NCBI GenBank assembly: GCA_963930775.1
Contig: OZ005690.1
Location: forward strand, 4,820,225-4,884,224
DNA length: 64,000 nt
Direction of reading: 5' to 3'
Source: Cliona cf. orientalis
Taxonomy: Eukaryota; Porifera; Demospongiae; Clionaida; Clionaidae
The first letter of the stretch is position 1. Every line of letters begins with the position of its first letter. Of the stretch, positions 1 to 9,592 are shown one piece after another. The notes beneath the pieces are model-generated. The model worked only from the letters and a program-made list of their open reading frames with translations, did no database searches and was not told the origin of the DNA. Both the position numbers and the translations under genes were made by a program.

Positions 1-661
1 GTGGTACATACGTGCATTTTGGCCAAGAATGATCATTAAAATTAATTAAAAATCAGCACCTTCGATTTGCCCAGGATTAGTCAAATGATCCCAGTGTAGC
101 TTACAATCTCACGGAAATTAAATTCAGGTGTCATATGGGTTCGTGCCGCAAACACAACGTATTTTTTGGAGAAATTTTTTATTCTCATACGTTTTTTATG
201 GTATTTCGCGGAATAAAATTTTGCCATAACGATTGCCTATCATCACGCTTTTAACGCAAGGTCATGGAGGAACTTATCTAGTGCCTCACGATTCAATCTG
301 AAATTCTAATATAGTTAGAACACAGCTAATTTTAGAGGATTGAAATCACTACCATCAGCAAATGACGCCAAAACTGAAGAAAGGATGGTTTCCAGCAGAT
401 TCCACATAATACATACATTCCTATTTGTGTCTTCCAATTTGAAAATGAACATTGTGCAAAGATCCAACAAAAACCTTCCTCTGCCTGAGTTTAACAAGTA
501 CTATTTGAATAGTGCAGAGATCATTATGATTTAATTGTATTGAGTTTGCATGCAATTGTTGAATCATATTCGACTATTGGCACAGTATTATGAACACAAC
601 ATATTCTTGGCGCTCATTATAATATTATGCAAATTATTAATAACTTGTAAATTAATTGCAG

Positions 662-3600
662 GGGCTACACCGTTGACAATCTCAGGCAATTACCCTCATA
701 TTATGCTATACCATGGTGAAAACCATCACTATAGACCTAGTTGTTCCCGAGGGAATGTATTTGGTGTCTTATGCCAGGGAGATACATCCAAGCCAAAACA
801 ATGTAAGCATGGTGATGTACGTCTCGTCAATGGAAGCAGGAAAACAGAAGGAAGACTCGAATTCTGTGCCTATGGCTACTGGTCTAACCTTTGCAATGAC
901 TACTCATCCTCCTTATCATATTTACTTGAATTAACTAATGCGTGGCCTTGGAAAGCTCCATACTTAATTTGTCGCAAACTCGGATTTCCAACTGAAGGTA
1001 ACTAATTAACCTTCCATACATCTGCAATTTTAATATTGACTAAATTCACACAGTGATGCTGTATAGATCTAGTGGAACTCCATTTGGATCGAGCCCTTTG
1101 TTGCTTCCTAGTGTTGGTATTCGTTGTCATGAATGGCTTGCTTTTGACAGAGTGATTCAGAATATAAGTAACTGCCGGATTGTTAACCAGTCTAACTTTT
1201 GTCCTGCTAGAGACAGACTTGAAATCTCATGTGGAGGTACTGTAATATTATTATAACACACTGATAGGTCACAATTAACTGTCTCATAAGCTATGCAATA
1301 TGGATGGATCTTTGGGTTATAGCTAAGCATTAGTATGGTAATGCATATGCACCTTACGGTAATAATAAGTTGTATATTAGCCGGGCTACTGGTGCAAACT
1401 TTGCACACTCACTGTCAGATGCTTGTGTCTTGTATAGAATTTGATGTCAACAAATTTGACCCTCTTTGTTCATTGTCATGCAGAAAGAGAGCAGTACAAA
1501 ATATCGATTGAGGTTGATCCTGCTCAAGAGAGCTATGATATTGGAACCCGAGTAACCCTCAGATGTATTCTACCACCCTCACTTCAGAGTTCTCCTTTCA
1601 TAACAATTGACTGGAAGACGACTGTTCCTAATGTGCTACCTTATCGCTATGGATCCAACATATCGTTTGTAGTACCTTCCCATCATCCAATGTCAGCTAA
1701 CTATTACTGCTCTGTACAAGGAGTGGAATATCCCAATACTGAGGTGGTTAGACAAAGAGTCACCATCAAGATTAAAGGTGGGATAAGAGTAATAACTAAG
1801 TAGAAATTTTTGCCAGCAGAATATTTTTGCCAATTTTACTACCCGCTATCACTGGTGAAAATTTTATCATGCTAATTTTTATCCTCTACATTTTTTGTCT
1901 ATAATACTTCTTGCTTAGCAAAGGATGCACAATAGCTGACACAAAAAATAGCTAATTGTGTGTACACCCCATAAAATATTATACTGATACAAGAATTATA
2001 AATATACATCAGTCGAGCCTCCGATAACGGACCCTCCGAGAGGAGGACAACCTCTCTACAACGGTCAGCGTCATACTACAGATTGGATTTAGCATGATTG
2101 TAGTACTTACATAACCTCCGAGAAGCGGATGCTTCTCGTTTCCGGACAGCGGACAAAAGTCCAGCTCCCAACTAGTCTCGTGCCCAGACCCCACCCCCAA
2201 AGGGAGGAAGGGTCTGGTACACATCGAGCGCTTTTTGGGGCGCAGAGGATGCAGCATGTCATGTGACCATCATGACAACGCATCGTATAGGCATGGCAAC
2301 GCATCAGCGGCTCTCACGTGCAGCAATAGGCGGCTAGCGCGTGGTGTCATGTGCAAGCCACATTGCGTGAATCTGATTGGTGCGACAGAATTCAGACATT
2401 CCAAGTCAGCAAGACCCAAAAAGAGCTCGATGTGTACCAGACCCTTTCCTCCTTTTGGGGGTGGGGTCTGGGGACGAGACTAGCTCCCAACATGACTTTC
2501 CAATACAAATTCGCTTCTAAATAACGGATACCGGAAAACCACGCCCACACTACCAAGCGCGCGCGCTGATGCAAATATAAAATGTCATAATATGTGATAG
2601 CTATTAAACAATTCCAAGGATACTGGAATAATGAGTCCATGCACCAACTCCATCTTATCTATGTAAGGCGTAGGTCCATAGAGGTGATACACACATGATA
2701 TTTCAAGTCCATAACCAGCTCCTCAGCAAATGGCAGGAGATGGTGATGAGGACAATGATGTTGATCAAAAAGAACCCCTTCCCAGATTGACAACTTACAA
2801 GAAAGCTAGCTATATGTAACTGTTTTGGAAGATGTGTGCTAATTTTAAATATTAAATTTGAGTATAAAGGACATGGACATAAAATTAATATGGAGCTTAT
2901 TTTGTGTCAAAAATCAGAATTTTGATTTAGAATGTGAAATATGATGTGATCAGGCAATATCAACTGTGAAATGAAGTCTTCAGTTTGTTTGTTATTTTAA
3001 AGTTTATTCAATTCAATTTTTATTGTCAATTAAATTTTGATTTTCGATTTGATTTTCAATTTGATATTCCATTCGATTTTCGATTTGATTTTCACAATGT
3101 GATCTTCAATTTTATTTTCCACTTGATTTTCTGTTCAATTTTTGCTTCGATTTTCAATCGTTTAATATTCTATCATTCTATAATCCAGAACAGGTTCCAT
3201 TGGTCATTTTCATTAGAGTGCAATCCTCTCTCAACAATAATTATTACGTTTAACTTGCATGGCAACCTTTATTACATTCAATGCAGCACAAACTGAAGTG
3301 AAATGTCGCTCTTAAGTCGAATGATGGGAAACTCACAGCAGTGATTAATTCTTGCTAATAAAAACTAATAAAGGTTGCCAGGCAAGTAAAATATATTAGT
3401 ACACTCTAATGAAAATGAGCATTGGAGCCTGATCTGGGTTATAGAATAATGGAATATGAACAATCGAAAGTCAAAGCGAAAATTGAACAGAAAGTCAAAT
3501 TGAAAAACAAATTGATCATAATAATCAAATTGAAAATTGAAAGTCAAATGGGAAATTGAAGATCATATTATTATTGAAAATCAAATTGAAAATCGAACAG

Positions 3601-6226
3601 AAAATCAAATTGAATATCAAATTTAAACTACAGAACAAACTGAAAGCTTCACTTCAAAGTTGATATTGCCTGATGACATTGTATTTCACCCTAAAATCAA
3701 ATTCCTAATTTTTGACAAAAAAAAGCCTTGTCTATCAGTTGACAAGATTATTAACCTAAAGCATGCATCTACAAGACAACACTGCGTGACTATCCTATAT
3801 TCAGTAACATGCAATCATGTCATGCAATGATTTACTCACGACACATATTAGATTTTGAACATTCTATTGTCATAGTTAGTACATTTTTACATTTCAATGA
3901 ATCTCTATCCTATTTAAGGTCAAAATGTGGTAAACATCTGAGATAAGGACAACCTCCAAACAAAGGACAAAGGCCCGTCCCAAAGTGTCCTTTGTTCAGA
4001 GGCTCAAAAATAAGATACAGTACATGTATATAGAACGTGTATAAATAATGATAAAGTGAACGATAGTTAATGCAGTAGCCTTTTAAAATATTATGGTGAC
4101 CTTTACTGCATTGCCAAAATTATTCTAGCAAAATTTCCATGTGGTATTATGCTACATGTATGATAGATCAACAAAAATAATATAATGGTTTTTCTCTCCA
4201 TATCACATAATTGGATTACACTAAAGCATAATATAATATTATATGATTGCTTATAGCTTTACTTCAAAGGAGAAATATTGATCAATATGTTGAAGTTGAG
4301 GAAGAAGGCAGTGTGCGCCTCCAGGTTGAGACACCGAATATCACCAATGTCACTAGATTGCTCTCTGAATTGACATGGTATCATAATGGAACAATCATGC
4401 TATCTGACCCCGATCCAGATGATCAGAGGATCACGTTCAGTGATGATAAGAAGACACTCACAATTTCTAATTTTTCATCCACTGATGCTGGAGTATACAA
4501 AGTTCAATTCAATAAAATTGATGTGCAGCCTTACAATCAAACTTGTAATGATGAACTTATTTCTCTCCTGAGAGGCTACCCAATCCTCGCACCTGCTGTA
4601 TACTGTATCAATGTTAAATCCTGTATTGCTGAAGATAATAAAACTCAACAAGTTCAAAGAGTTGATGTAAGCCGACTGAACTTTAACTTAAGTGATGGAT
4701 TGACGTTGGTTGCTGATGGAATAGCCAATAACGCTGAAGAATTTGAGCATTTATCTCTCAAATGGTACAGAAATGGAAGATATATTTACTTTCGAAATTT
4801 TAATTATCAGTTTAGTATACAGCAAAGACAATATCCAACTGTCAGTCAAGAGCTAAAAGTTACTACTAATTACTTAAAATCAGAAATAATTTATGAAGAG
4901 ACTGGTAGATATGAAGTGGCATTGACTATTTATATTTATGATCCTGACTCAAAATGCCAGGCCTATTATGGCCAAATACTTGCACCTTATGGAGCCAGAT
5001 ATCGTCATTATGATTATGAAGTGCCTCTTTCATGGGGATATATTGATATCAGCTATTACAAAAGTAAGCATTATAATGTACCTACAAGGAATTTTTGTAT
5101 ATTATATATATGTATGACATTGTATAGATGTGGACTTATACTTTAACACTGATAAGAACACTACTACTCGGGATGAAGGTGCTACTCTTACTTGCCGAGC
5201 TAGCATTGGATTTCCTCCATTTTCCCACCTCTCCCTTATCAAGAACCAACAGACAGTGGCCACCTCATCGACTGGAATGCTACAGATAAACACAAAGAGT
5301 GTCCATGCAAATCCTTTTGGATTGTATATCTGTCAGTTAAATGCCTCTGGGGAGATATTTGAGGAATCGACATTTGTGAAAGAACAAGGTTCATGCTTGC
5401 TCAGTTGTGAAATAAAATTAGCTTGATGATATGATTGTATGCATGTGCATTATTTAGCTATCGTAACATTAAATTTTCAGTGATCTTTAGGGTGGTGATT
5501 GAGTTTGATAGTCAATTTGAAAGAATTTGTGATAATTCAACCGTAAGTTCATTTTAGTCATTAGCTAAGCCTTGGGAAATATCCCTAAAATTAATTACAC
5601 CATGAATTCTTGATAATTGCACAGGAATTTATAGAACAAGCATTATTCTCAAAAATCAGCACAGAATGTCGCTGCAACTTCAGCAGAGATGACTTCATTG
5701 ATTCGAGCACTGACTGTGAAGACAGTGGCAAACTTACATACACATCAACCATAGAATATTCAAACAATGAAGGTTCTGAGACTGCTTCTGTCATCGCTGA
5801 CAGGCTCATCCATCAAGCTCCCTTCTCTTTGGTAGTGAAAGGAATGCTAGTTGGAGTTGTAGCAGTGGATTGTACCAGTTGTAGAAGTTCCCTACAGTCT
5901 GACGCTACTAAATTAAACAACTCTTTCTCCCCAGCTGCTGCCACTAATAACTCTTTCTCCCCAGCTGCTGTGAGTGGCTTGTTCATTGGTGGTTTTGCCA
6001 CTGGTGCATTCATCATTCTCATCACTGTTTTCATCGTGATAATTATTGTGTGAGTAACTGTATTATTATTAATCGTGACATTAGCTAAACTTACTGTCAC
6101 AATATTTATTATAGAATCTGCACTAATAAGCATCGTCATCCAAATGCTAAGGAAAGTATACCAGGTGAAAGTGAGAAGACTCCTAATGAGTACGCTCTTG
6201 TAGCCCAGTGTTCCAAGGTTGACTGA
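662..6226 (+). CDS. SRCR-Ig type I membrane receptor, gene 1 (3' part only)
   Basis: Predicted exons are 662-997, 1054-1236, 1484-1777, 4257-5063, 5128-5388, 5481-5542, 5625-6049 and 6115-6226 (TGA). They correspond to exons 12-19 of gene 3. In order they encode the end of one SRCR domain plus the first half of the last ([11 protein letters not shown] motif), its second half, a first Ig domain ending in YYCSV, a 269-residue exon with two Ig-like segments, a fourth Ig (LTCRAS to YICQL), a membrane-proximal region with paired cysteines, a hydrophobic span at roughly 5974-6049, and a short tail with NEYALV. Splice sites are GT-AG, in phase 1 until the last two junctions. Exons 1-11 would lie left of the window. 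Role inferred: surface recognition or adhesion receptor. The ligand is unknown. Confidence 0.85.
2173..2482. mobile_element. MULE-like MITE, 310 bp, in gene 1 intron 14
   Basis: Inverted termini of about 55 bp begin TAGTCTCGTGCCCAGACC and end with the complement, CGAGACTA. They are flanked by identical 9-bp duplications GCTCCCAAC at 2164-2172 and 2483-2491. A 9-bp target duplication with long inverted termini is typical of Mutator-like elements. I see no transposase reading frame, so it is non-autonomous. Confidence 0.8.
2907..3720. repeat. Foldback with GATTTTCAATTT-type periodic arms
   Basis: The arm at about 2907-3265 reappears inverted and imperfect at about 3335-3720. Examples are the string around caggcaatatcaactgtgaa versus its complement near 3655, and ttttcattagagtg versus its complement near 3403. 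Both arms carry a degenerate short repeat of the form GATTTTCAATTT. The element lies in intron 14, which is about 2.48 kb here and only 290 bp in gene 2. The apparent small reading frames in it are low-complexity artefacts. Confidence 0.8.
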
Positions 6227-6465
6227 GAAAGATAAACAACTAAAGAATGTAGCTAATCCTTCCAAGCTAAATTAATTTTGATCACTCTTAATAGCAATAG
6301 CTATATACCTAGCTACATGCATGAGGATAATACTATGCATAATATGGTGTACATTACTTTATACTATTGCTCCTCTCTATTACATGTGTGATCGAAAATC
6401 ATTGCATGACTGATAGATCTAGAAGTTTGCAACACTCTACCATTCCCTCCAATTTGTGATGCTAA

Positions 6466-6836
6466 AAATAATCCATCAAGCTCCCTTCTCTTTGGTAGTG
6501 GAAGGAATGCTAATTGGAGTTGTAGAAGTTCCCTACAGTCTGATACCACTAATAGCTCTTTCTCCCCAGCTGCTGTGAGTGGCTTGTTCATTGGTGGTTT
6601 GCCACTGGAGCACTCATCGTTCTCATCACCATTTTCATCGCGATAATGATTGTGTGAGTAACTAATTATTAATTGTGACATTAGCTAAACTTGCTGTCAC
6701 TATAGAATCGCACTAATAAGCATCGTCATCCAAGTGCCAAGAAAAGTATGCCAGATGAAAGTGAGAAGACTCCTAATGAGTACGCTCTTGTAGCCCAGTG
6801 TTCCAAGGTTGACAGACTGAAAAAGATAAACAACTA
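6466..6836 (+). pseudogene. Decayed extra copy of receptor membrane-span and tail exons
   Basis: Downstream of the gene 1 stop, 6466-6655 repeats the second half of exon 18 and 6706-6836 repeats the tail exon. A one-base loss in the run that encodes the start of the membrane span (GGTTTGCC versus GGTTTTGCC) shifts the frame. The tail copy still reads to NEYALV but loses the normal TGA. A cognate copy follows gene 3. Most likely a relic of partial tandem duplication, though use as alternative 3' exons cannot be excluded. Confidence 0.75.
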
Positions 6837-6939
6837 AAAGGATGCAGCTAATCCTCTACTAAGAATATTCCCTCTAATAGCTATATAGCTGATCGATAAT
6901 AGTAAGCTATGCATAAGGTATACAATATCATAATCCTTA

Positions 6940-7210
6940 TTAACCCTCGCCGCAAAGCGTAGGCGGAGTGTTACTGCAATCGTTTGGCGATTTTTCTCCG
7001 TTTGTCCGTCCGTCTGTTTGTCCGTCCGTATGGTAAGGGTCGTCTGAGAGAAAGTACGCATCTGAGGATTACCGGGCATCAAGGAAGAGTGGTCACGTTA
7101 AGTCCTGCCCAGTGGTATAGTAGTGTGCAGCTGTGGTTGCCATTCTGTGCCTTGCTGGTCAGTTAAGTTGTCAATGCGGTGACAGTGTAAATAGGCAGTG
7201 GCTCTCAAGT
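6940..7210 (+). mobile_element. AACCCTC-terminal MITE, truncated copy
   Basis: Begins with a terminal hairpin (AACCCTCGCCGC facing GGCGGAGTGTT), then a run of GTCCGTCC repeats and a conserved body containing taagtcctgcccagtgg. The same family occurs near 22434, 39398, 55795 and 61427. The distal end present in full copies is missing here. Confidence 0.75.
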
Positions 7211-7244
7211 GCATAATTCAGTTTAACCAGTCACCCACTTTACA

Positions 7245-7450
7245 TAATTACCGTAGAATCCCGCGATTACGCCCCCCCCCCCCCCCCCCCCTTGTGCCCC
7301 TCTATTATCTTTGGTGCATGCTAGGATTGGGCAAAAGTGGGGAGGGGCTTATACGCGGGATCCTAACATTTCCGTGTGACGACCATTACCGACCGCCGAA
7401 TGTCACGGTATTTACCGTAATTAAAATAATTCCGACCTCGCTTGGCGCTT
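7245..7450. other. Non-coding repeat-like stretch with C20 run
   Basis: Contains CCGTAGAATCCCGCG near the left edge, a run of 20 C at 7272-7291, and a related sequence in opposite orientation (cgcgggatcc) near 7355. It looks like a degraded inverted-repeat element of the TACCG-ended type seen near 14272 and 40755. No gene is seen. Confidence 0.45.
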
Positions 7451-9021
7451 ACATTTTATTTATTTATTTTTATTTATAATAATTTCTGCTCAAAAAAACA
7501 GAACAGTGGTTAACATGATTAGCTGGAGATAGCTAAAACTAGCATGTAACCTATGGAAGGAGTGCAAATAAGAATGAGTTAAAAATTAAAATGCTGAGTG
7601 AGGCCTGACTTAAAAGAATTGAGGGAGAGAGATGACAGAAGTGATGAGGGAAGAGAGTTCCAGAGAGCAATAGTTTTTGGGAAGAAAGAATTATAAAACT
7701 GGTTAGTTCTAGCCTGGATGTTGACTAACTGCAGGGGATTGGTGTGCCTGTTGACATAAACAATATCTCTTTGCTGGATGGGATTCTCAGGAAAGTCACA
7801 CAAATTGTTTACAATTTGAATAGATGTTCCAGCCTAGCATTAGATCGTCTCAGAGTAAGGGGAGGTATCATCGACCGTGAATACAACTGACTATGGTCAA
7901 GAGACCAGTTTTTCAAGCACATACGCAGAGTGAATCGCTGGACTTTCTCCAGGGCCTCTATGTCCTTGGAGAGGTGTGGATCCCAGACAATTGCACAATA
8001 TTCCAGATGTGGTCTGATAAATGACTTATATAGTTGGAGGAGAGTGGCTGTGTTAGCGTGCTTGTAAAAACGACGGTAAAGTAACCCAATAAGCTGTCTG
8101 GCTTTGGCACATAAGTGGGATACATGAAGAGACCATGAAAGATCTTGAGTTAGTTCAACTCCCAAATATCTTACACTTGTCACACGTTGCAATGGTGTTC
8201 CAGACACATAGAGAATGGGTGGAGGAAGGCTGGAGGTTCTCTTCCTTGATACCAACATGTAGCAGCATTTCGCAGGTTGGAGAGAGAGGCATTGCTGGCA
8301 TATCCAGTCAACAAGAGTATTAATATCAAGTTGGAGCTTCCAGTAGTCAACAGGTGATTTGATGCATCGATACAAGGCGATGTCGTCAGCAAACAGTGAC
8401 ATAAAACTATCCAATGAACCCTGATTGGTGACTTCATTAACTAGAGCTCTATAGAGCACATACCCCGCGCGCTGCAGCGTCGATCTCGAACTCTATAGCT
8501 GCATGCCACCTGTAGGCTGTTGCCGACCTTTACCTACATATTGTGCTAGGTTATGCGCATGAGCAGAAAGCACATGGTGGGTAGTGTTGATAGGCGTGGC
8601 CAACAAAATGCAGTATTTGCAACGCTCGTAGACCTTGCCAAACGATTCGAAGCATAATGAAGCCAGTTTTTCGACGATATCGACGGATAAGTTATATTTG
8701 CGAGTCGATCAGATGCCTAGATCTCCAGATCTGGCGATTTTTGTGCTAACGACAGACAGACGACAGACAGACGACAGACAAAACCGATCACATTACCCCT
8801 TGCGCATGCGCGCGGGGTAATAAAAGTAAGAAACAAAAGGGGGCCAAGAACTGATCCTTGGGGAACACCAGAGATCACAGGTAACACACAGGATTTCTCA
8901 CCATCAACAACCACCAACTGAGACCTACAGGTAAGGTAATTACGGACCCAGTGGATAATGAAAGGATTTACTCCAATCACATTGAGTCTTTGGAGCAGGA
9001 GAGAGTGAGGGACACTAACAG
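7451..9021 (-). mobile_element. 5'-truncated non-LTR retrotransposon (LINE), dead
   Basis: On the minus strand, 9021 to 8821 encodes reverse-transcriptase motifs ending GVPQGSVLGPLLFL. From 8437 leftward the frame continues with FADDIALY, YLGVELT and ALEKVQR. A final segment at 7803-7579 (ALWNSLP) lies in another frame, so there is at least one frameshift. The 3' end is an (AAAT)-rich tail, read on + as tttatttatttattt at about 7451-7478. Upstream domains (endonuclease and the first RT motifs) are missing. The family resembles CR1/Jockey-type elements. An insertion at 8441-8817 splits the coding region. Confidence 0.85.
8441..8817. mobile_element. Short inverted-repeat element interrupting the LINE
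   Basis: Flanked by TAA at 8438-8440 and 8818-8820. If one TAA and the element are read through as absent, the LINE frame joins as LLFLTFINEV, exactly the expected motif spacing, so these borders are well supported. One end has a CCCCGCGCG...GGGGTA hairpin and CAGACAGACG repeats. The other ends in a palindromic CTCTATAGAG block. Relatives lie at 13144-13610 and 25333-25632. Confidence 0.8.
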
Positions 9022-9330
9022 TCATGAAAAAAACAATTCAACAGAGTAGCCTTCTCTTTGCTGTTCTCTACTTTGGATCCATTCGATATCAGGGTTGGGA
9101 TTGAAGACGTCTGCTTGCTCAGTAGTTAAAACTCGCTTCGATGGCGAATGGCGCTTAGTAATAACAGTGGCGTATGGTACAAGGTACCAAATTGTAATTA
9201 CTAAGCGCCACCTAAAAATAATTCCATCGCCGTTTGGCGCTATATTTAGAAGGAAAAAAATTTCCATATATGGCCAGACGGCGCTTATATTACAGTGGCG
9301 CCTAAATTACAGTAAGTACGGTAATTGGTC
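9022..9330. other. Non-coding stretch with GGCGCTTA inverted repeats
   Basis: Between the LINE end and the receptor promoter region. Contains inverted pieces such as ggcgcttagtaat near 9147 facing attactaagcgcc near 9196, and ggcgcttatatta near 9281. Probably a decayed small DNA element. Reading frames here are incidental. Confidence 0.5.
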
Positions 9331-9592
9331 TGGCCTAACTAGTAGCTAGTGCTATTAGCTGTGACAGAAATTTGTTTGATCACTGAGCAGACTGTAGCCA
9401 TAGCGGATATGACTAATAGTTCAAGGTTGAGACTGTGGGGGCGACCTATGATTAAATCATGTTGCCCTGGGCTATGTCAACAACTTAAAAATCGATTTTT
9501 GTCTTAGGTTCACTGAAAGGCTTGGCAAACATAAACTACCCTCTCCATGACGGACATCAGCTCAGAGGGTTAACAGCTACCTTGATAATCAT
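9331..9592 (+). promoter_or_regulatory. Conserved upstream region of receptor gene 2
   Basis: About 260 bp immediately before the ATG matches the region before gene 3 (36093-36364), including aaatttgtttgatca, ctgtagccata, ggttcaaggttgaga and catcagctcagagggttaa. Flanking sequence is far less similar, so a shared promoter and 5' leader is the simplest reading. No TATA box can be asserted. Confidence 0.5.

Larger units (their letters stand above)
1..6340. repeat. Segmental duplication, left copy
   Basis: This block matches 46119 to about 52440 almost base for base. The offset is 46118 up to about 1930 and 46113 after a small indel there. Exons, introns and the elements inside intron 14 are all shared. 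By eye I count only a few tens of differences over 6 kb, so identity is above 99 percent up to about 6000. Beyond about 6010 the copies diverge faster and carry several indels. The left boundary lies outside the window. Confidence 0.95.

Noticed and set aside
2985..3547. Phe/Asp/Asn-rich open frames in the foldback
   Set aside because: The composition follows directly from the GATTTTCAATTT-type repeat; no coding signal.
5625..5970. Confident SEA or ZP domain call for the membrane-proximal region
   Set aside because: Position and paired cysteines are suggestive, but no diagnostic motif could be confirmed by eye.
6115..6226. Classical ITIM in the receptor tail
   Set aside because: The -2 residue is Asn, not I/V/L/S, so the motif is reported only as a tyrosine sorting or SH2-like candidate.
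8441..8817. Helitron (CTAG end with nearby palindrome)
   Set aside because: The flanking TAA duplication and restored LINE frame argue for a cut-and-paste insertion; Helitrons make no duplication.
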